The notes below the pieces were generated by a model that worked only from the letters and a program-made list of their open reading frames with translations, was not told the DNA's origin and ran no database searches. A DNA stretch of 30,510 nucleotides from Chara braunii (Eukaryota > Streptophyta > Charophyceae > Charales > Characeae): contig BFEA01000046.1 of assembly GCA_003427395.1 (NCBI GenBank), positions 3,921,884 to 3,952,393 of the forward strand, read 5' to 3'. The translations under genes were made by a program, and so were the position numbers. Below are positions 29,072-30,510 of this stretch, piece by piece (positions within the stretch are counted from its first letter, which is position 1; every line of letters begins with the position of its first letter).

Positions 29072-29603
29072 AAGGGGATAAAGGTAGTGACCGTGGGGGA
29101 ACGCCGAGCAAGAGAAGGAAAGAGAGAGAGAACTCTCCAGGGATGGAAGCGGAAAAGGCTACAACCCCGCCAGCCATAGACAGTAGGGCTAGCCGCCTGC
29201 CGACCACGCCTGCAGTAACGCGAGGATGCGAAGGACTTTGGAGCCTTAGGGAAAGAGTGTTGGGATGGTTTGACCCAGAAGGAACTACGAGAACCACGGA
29301 GGGACAGAAGGCCGGCAAGGAAGGTTCGGATAACAATATGGCAAGCAAGGCCTTAGGAAGATAGTGTCGTCCCTCTCGCGGGCACTAAATAAAAATCAAG
29401 GCTACCTAGCGGATGCTAATAAAAAGTTGACGTTTGATGGGGCAAACATCACGGAATTCCTGATAGATTACGAGAATCTGGCTGCGCTATTGAAATTGAC
29501 CGAAGAGGAGAAAATGGACCACCTGGGGCAGCATGTGTCTTTGAGCCTAGGACGGGACATAATGGCCATCATGGCTGCGAGCGGATCTTGGAAAGAAACC
29601 CGG
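29072..29603 (+). pseudogene. gag: Gag middle fragment of element D, plus strand
   Basis: Plus-strand homology to gag of element A begins at GDKGSDRGGTPSKRRKE and runs through PPAIDSRASRLPTTP, CEGLWSLRERVLGWFDPEG and, after a frameshift near 29360, LSRALNKNQGYLADANKK, LTFDGANIT and LSLGRDIMAIMAA to SWKETR. It retains Trp where element A has TGA at 14929. It ends abruptly in CCCGG before TGTCAGG at 29604. With 24020-23575 it makes up the 5' two fifths of one gag split by the inversion. Confidence 0.85.
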
Positions 29604-30510
29604 TGTCAGGCGGCCACAAGCAGTGAGCCGCCTGAGATCTGCAGTTTTGGGACTTAGGCTCAAGGGCAAGTCTGTGTTTTGACGGTACTATGGTTTGACT
29701 GGCCGACAGAAATTAGGGAAACTCAGGGTACCCCTGATTCTGGGTACACTGACTCTTGCAAGTAACCCTCAAAGATAGCAAGATGGGTGGGCGCACTTGG
29801 CGTATCCAGAGACCGTCATTTCCGGCCGTTCGGAGGGCTGGAGCCGGATTAGCCTGCCACGGAGAGGCATTACGGAGACGGACCTCACCGCAACGTTTTT
29901 GCAGCATACGACCGCGGTCGAAATGAGGCCTCAGATTTTTGTCCATTTTAGTACCAAAATTAAAGATGGGGAGAAGGGATTAAGAGCAGTAGGGGAGAAG
30001 AGAAAAACATAATATCTGTTAATTTCTTTATTTTTCACGCCATTTACTTATAGGGGGAATACCCTTGTTATTTTATGTTCTCGGCAATGAAATTAAAAAC
30101 GAAGTATGAGATTAAAAAAGAAAAATGGTAAAAGAGAAAAGAAACAAAAGAGATTCGGGCACTTATTTGAACTTTCTCAGAATTTAATTTTGGGGATCTT
30201 ACGGTTAATTTACTATTTCCGACAAGAGAATTAAGGAAAGGCAAGAATGGTGAAAAATGATGAAAGGGACGAGAACCCGTGATTATTGGGAAGATTGGCC
30301 TAACTTCGTCTCGATTACCCGCCATCAGCTNTGACCCTNGATGGAACATTTTCCCCGGATTTNAACAAGTTTTCGCTACTACCGATGGTCGAGGTTCCCT
30401 GCGTCGTTTTCCCTAGTTTGCTTGATTACTAACATTACCGCAGTTGGGATGTTCTAAGAGCAGGAGTCGGATGGACAGGTGCTACCTTGGATCGACTATG
30501 GTGTTTGATA
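29604..30510 (+). mobile_element. Putative start of another LTR element inserted in gag
   Basis: Gag homology is cut at 29603 by TGTCAGGCGGCCACAAGCAG; GGCGGC and GCCGCC nearby can form a short hairpin. TG at the breakpoint is consistent with an LTR 5' end, but no partner end is in the window. The remainder becomes A-rich (30000-30300), with N at 30331, 30339 and 30363. No gene is seen. Confidence 0.4.

Overview
This window is eukaryotic, TE-dense DNA with no recognisable host gene. Almost all of it is explained by two copies of one giant Ty3/gypsy-type LTR retrotransposon family in opposite orientation, called here element A (minus strand) and element D (plus strand). Very large LTRs, a long 3' UTR packed with tandem repeats, and extra ORFs on both sides of gag-pol recall plant Tat/Ogre-like elements. 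A streptophyte is the most likely host; a charophyte alga such as Chara is a low-confidence guess from the general look of the pol protein.

Element A fills 1-16172 and reads right to left: tail of an upstream accessory ORF (15986-16172), gag with a CCHC knuckle (15576-13153), protease (to about 12775), linker, reverse transcriptase, RNase H, integrase with an exact DD35E triad (ending 8943), an acidic 3' accessory ORF (ending 7658), a 3.7 kb repeat-filled 3' UTR, a hairpin plus polypurine tract (3959-3992), and a 3' LTR running from 3958 leftward past the window edge. A is decayed: many in-frame stops and two frameshifts, but an intact integrase frame.

Element D begins at 16173 with a plus-strand 5' LTR (TGTCGGGACTGG...). 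It is inserted inside A's upstream accessory ORF. The two LTRs form the long imperfect inverted repeat of the window (1-3958 versus 16173-20345). The D LTR carries a CTT tract and two minisatellites (about 91 and 81 bp). Next comes a 5.5 kb segment (23575-29071) in the wrong orientation: it holds four accessory ORFs and the start of gag on the minus strand, and the next part of gag resumes on the plus strand at 29072. Inverting that segment gives the canonical order LTR - accessory ORFs - gag, so D seems to carry an internal inversion. D's gag is cut at 29604 by a sequence starting TGTCAGG, probably another LTR.

The most novel feature is the accessory cluster upstream of gag (28105-24444). 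It holds four tandem ORFs that are highly diverged paralogues of each other, about 230-280 codons each, sharing an ordered set of motifs that I cannot assign to any known family. Other notable signals: LTRs loaded with conserved palindromes; a duplicated hairpin-polypurine module; inactivating stops that are largely tryptophan codons turned into TAG/TGA; and two single-N joins flanked by identical duplicated sequence, which are assembly artefacts.
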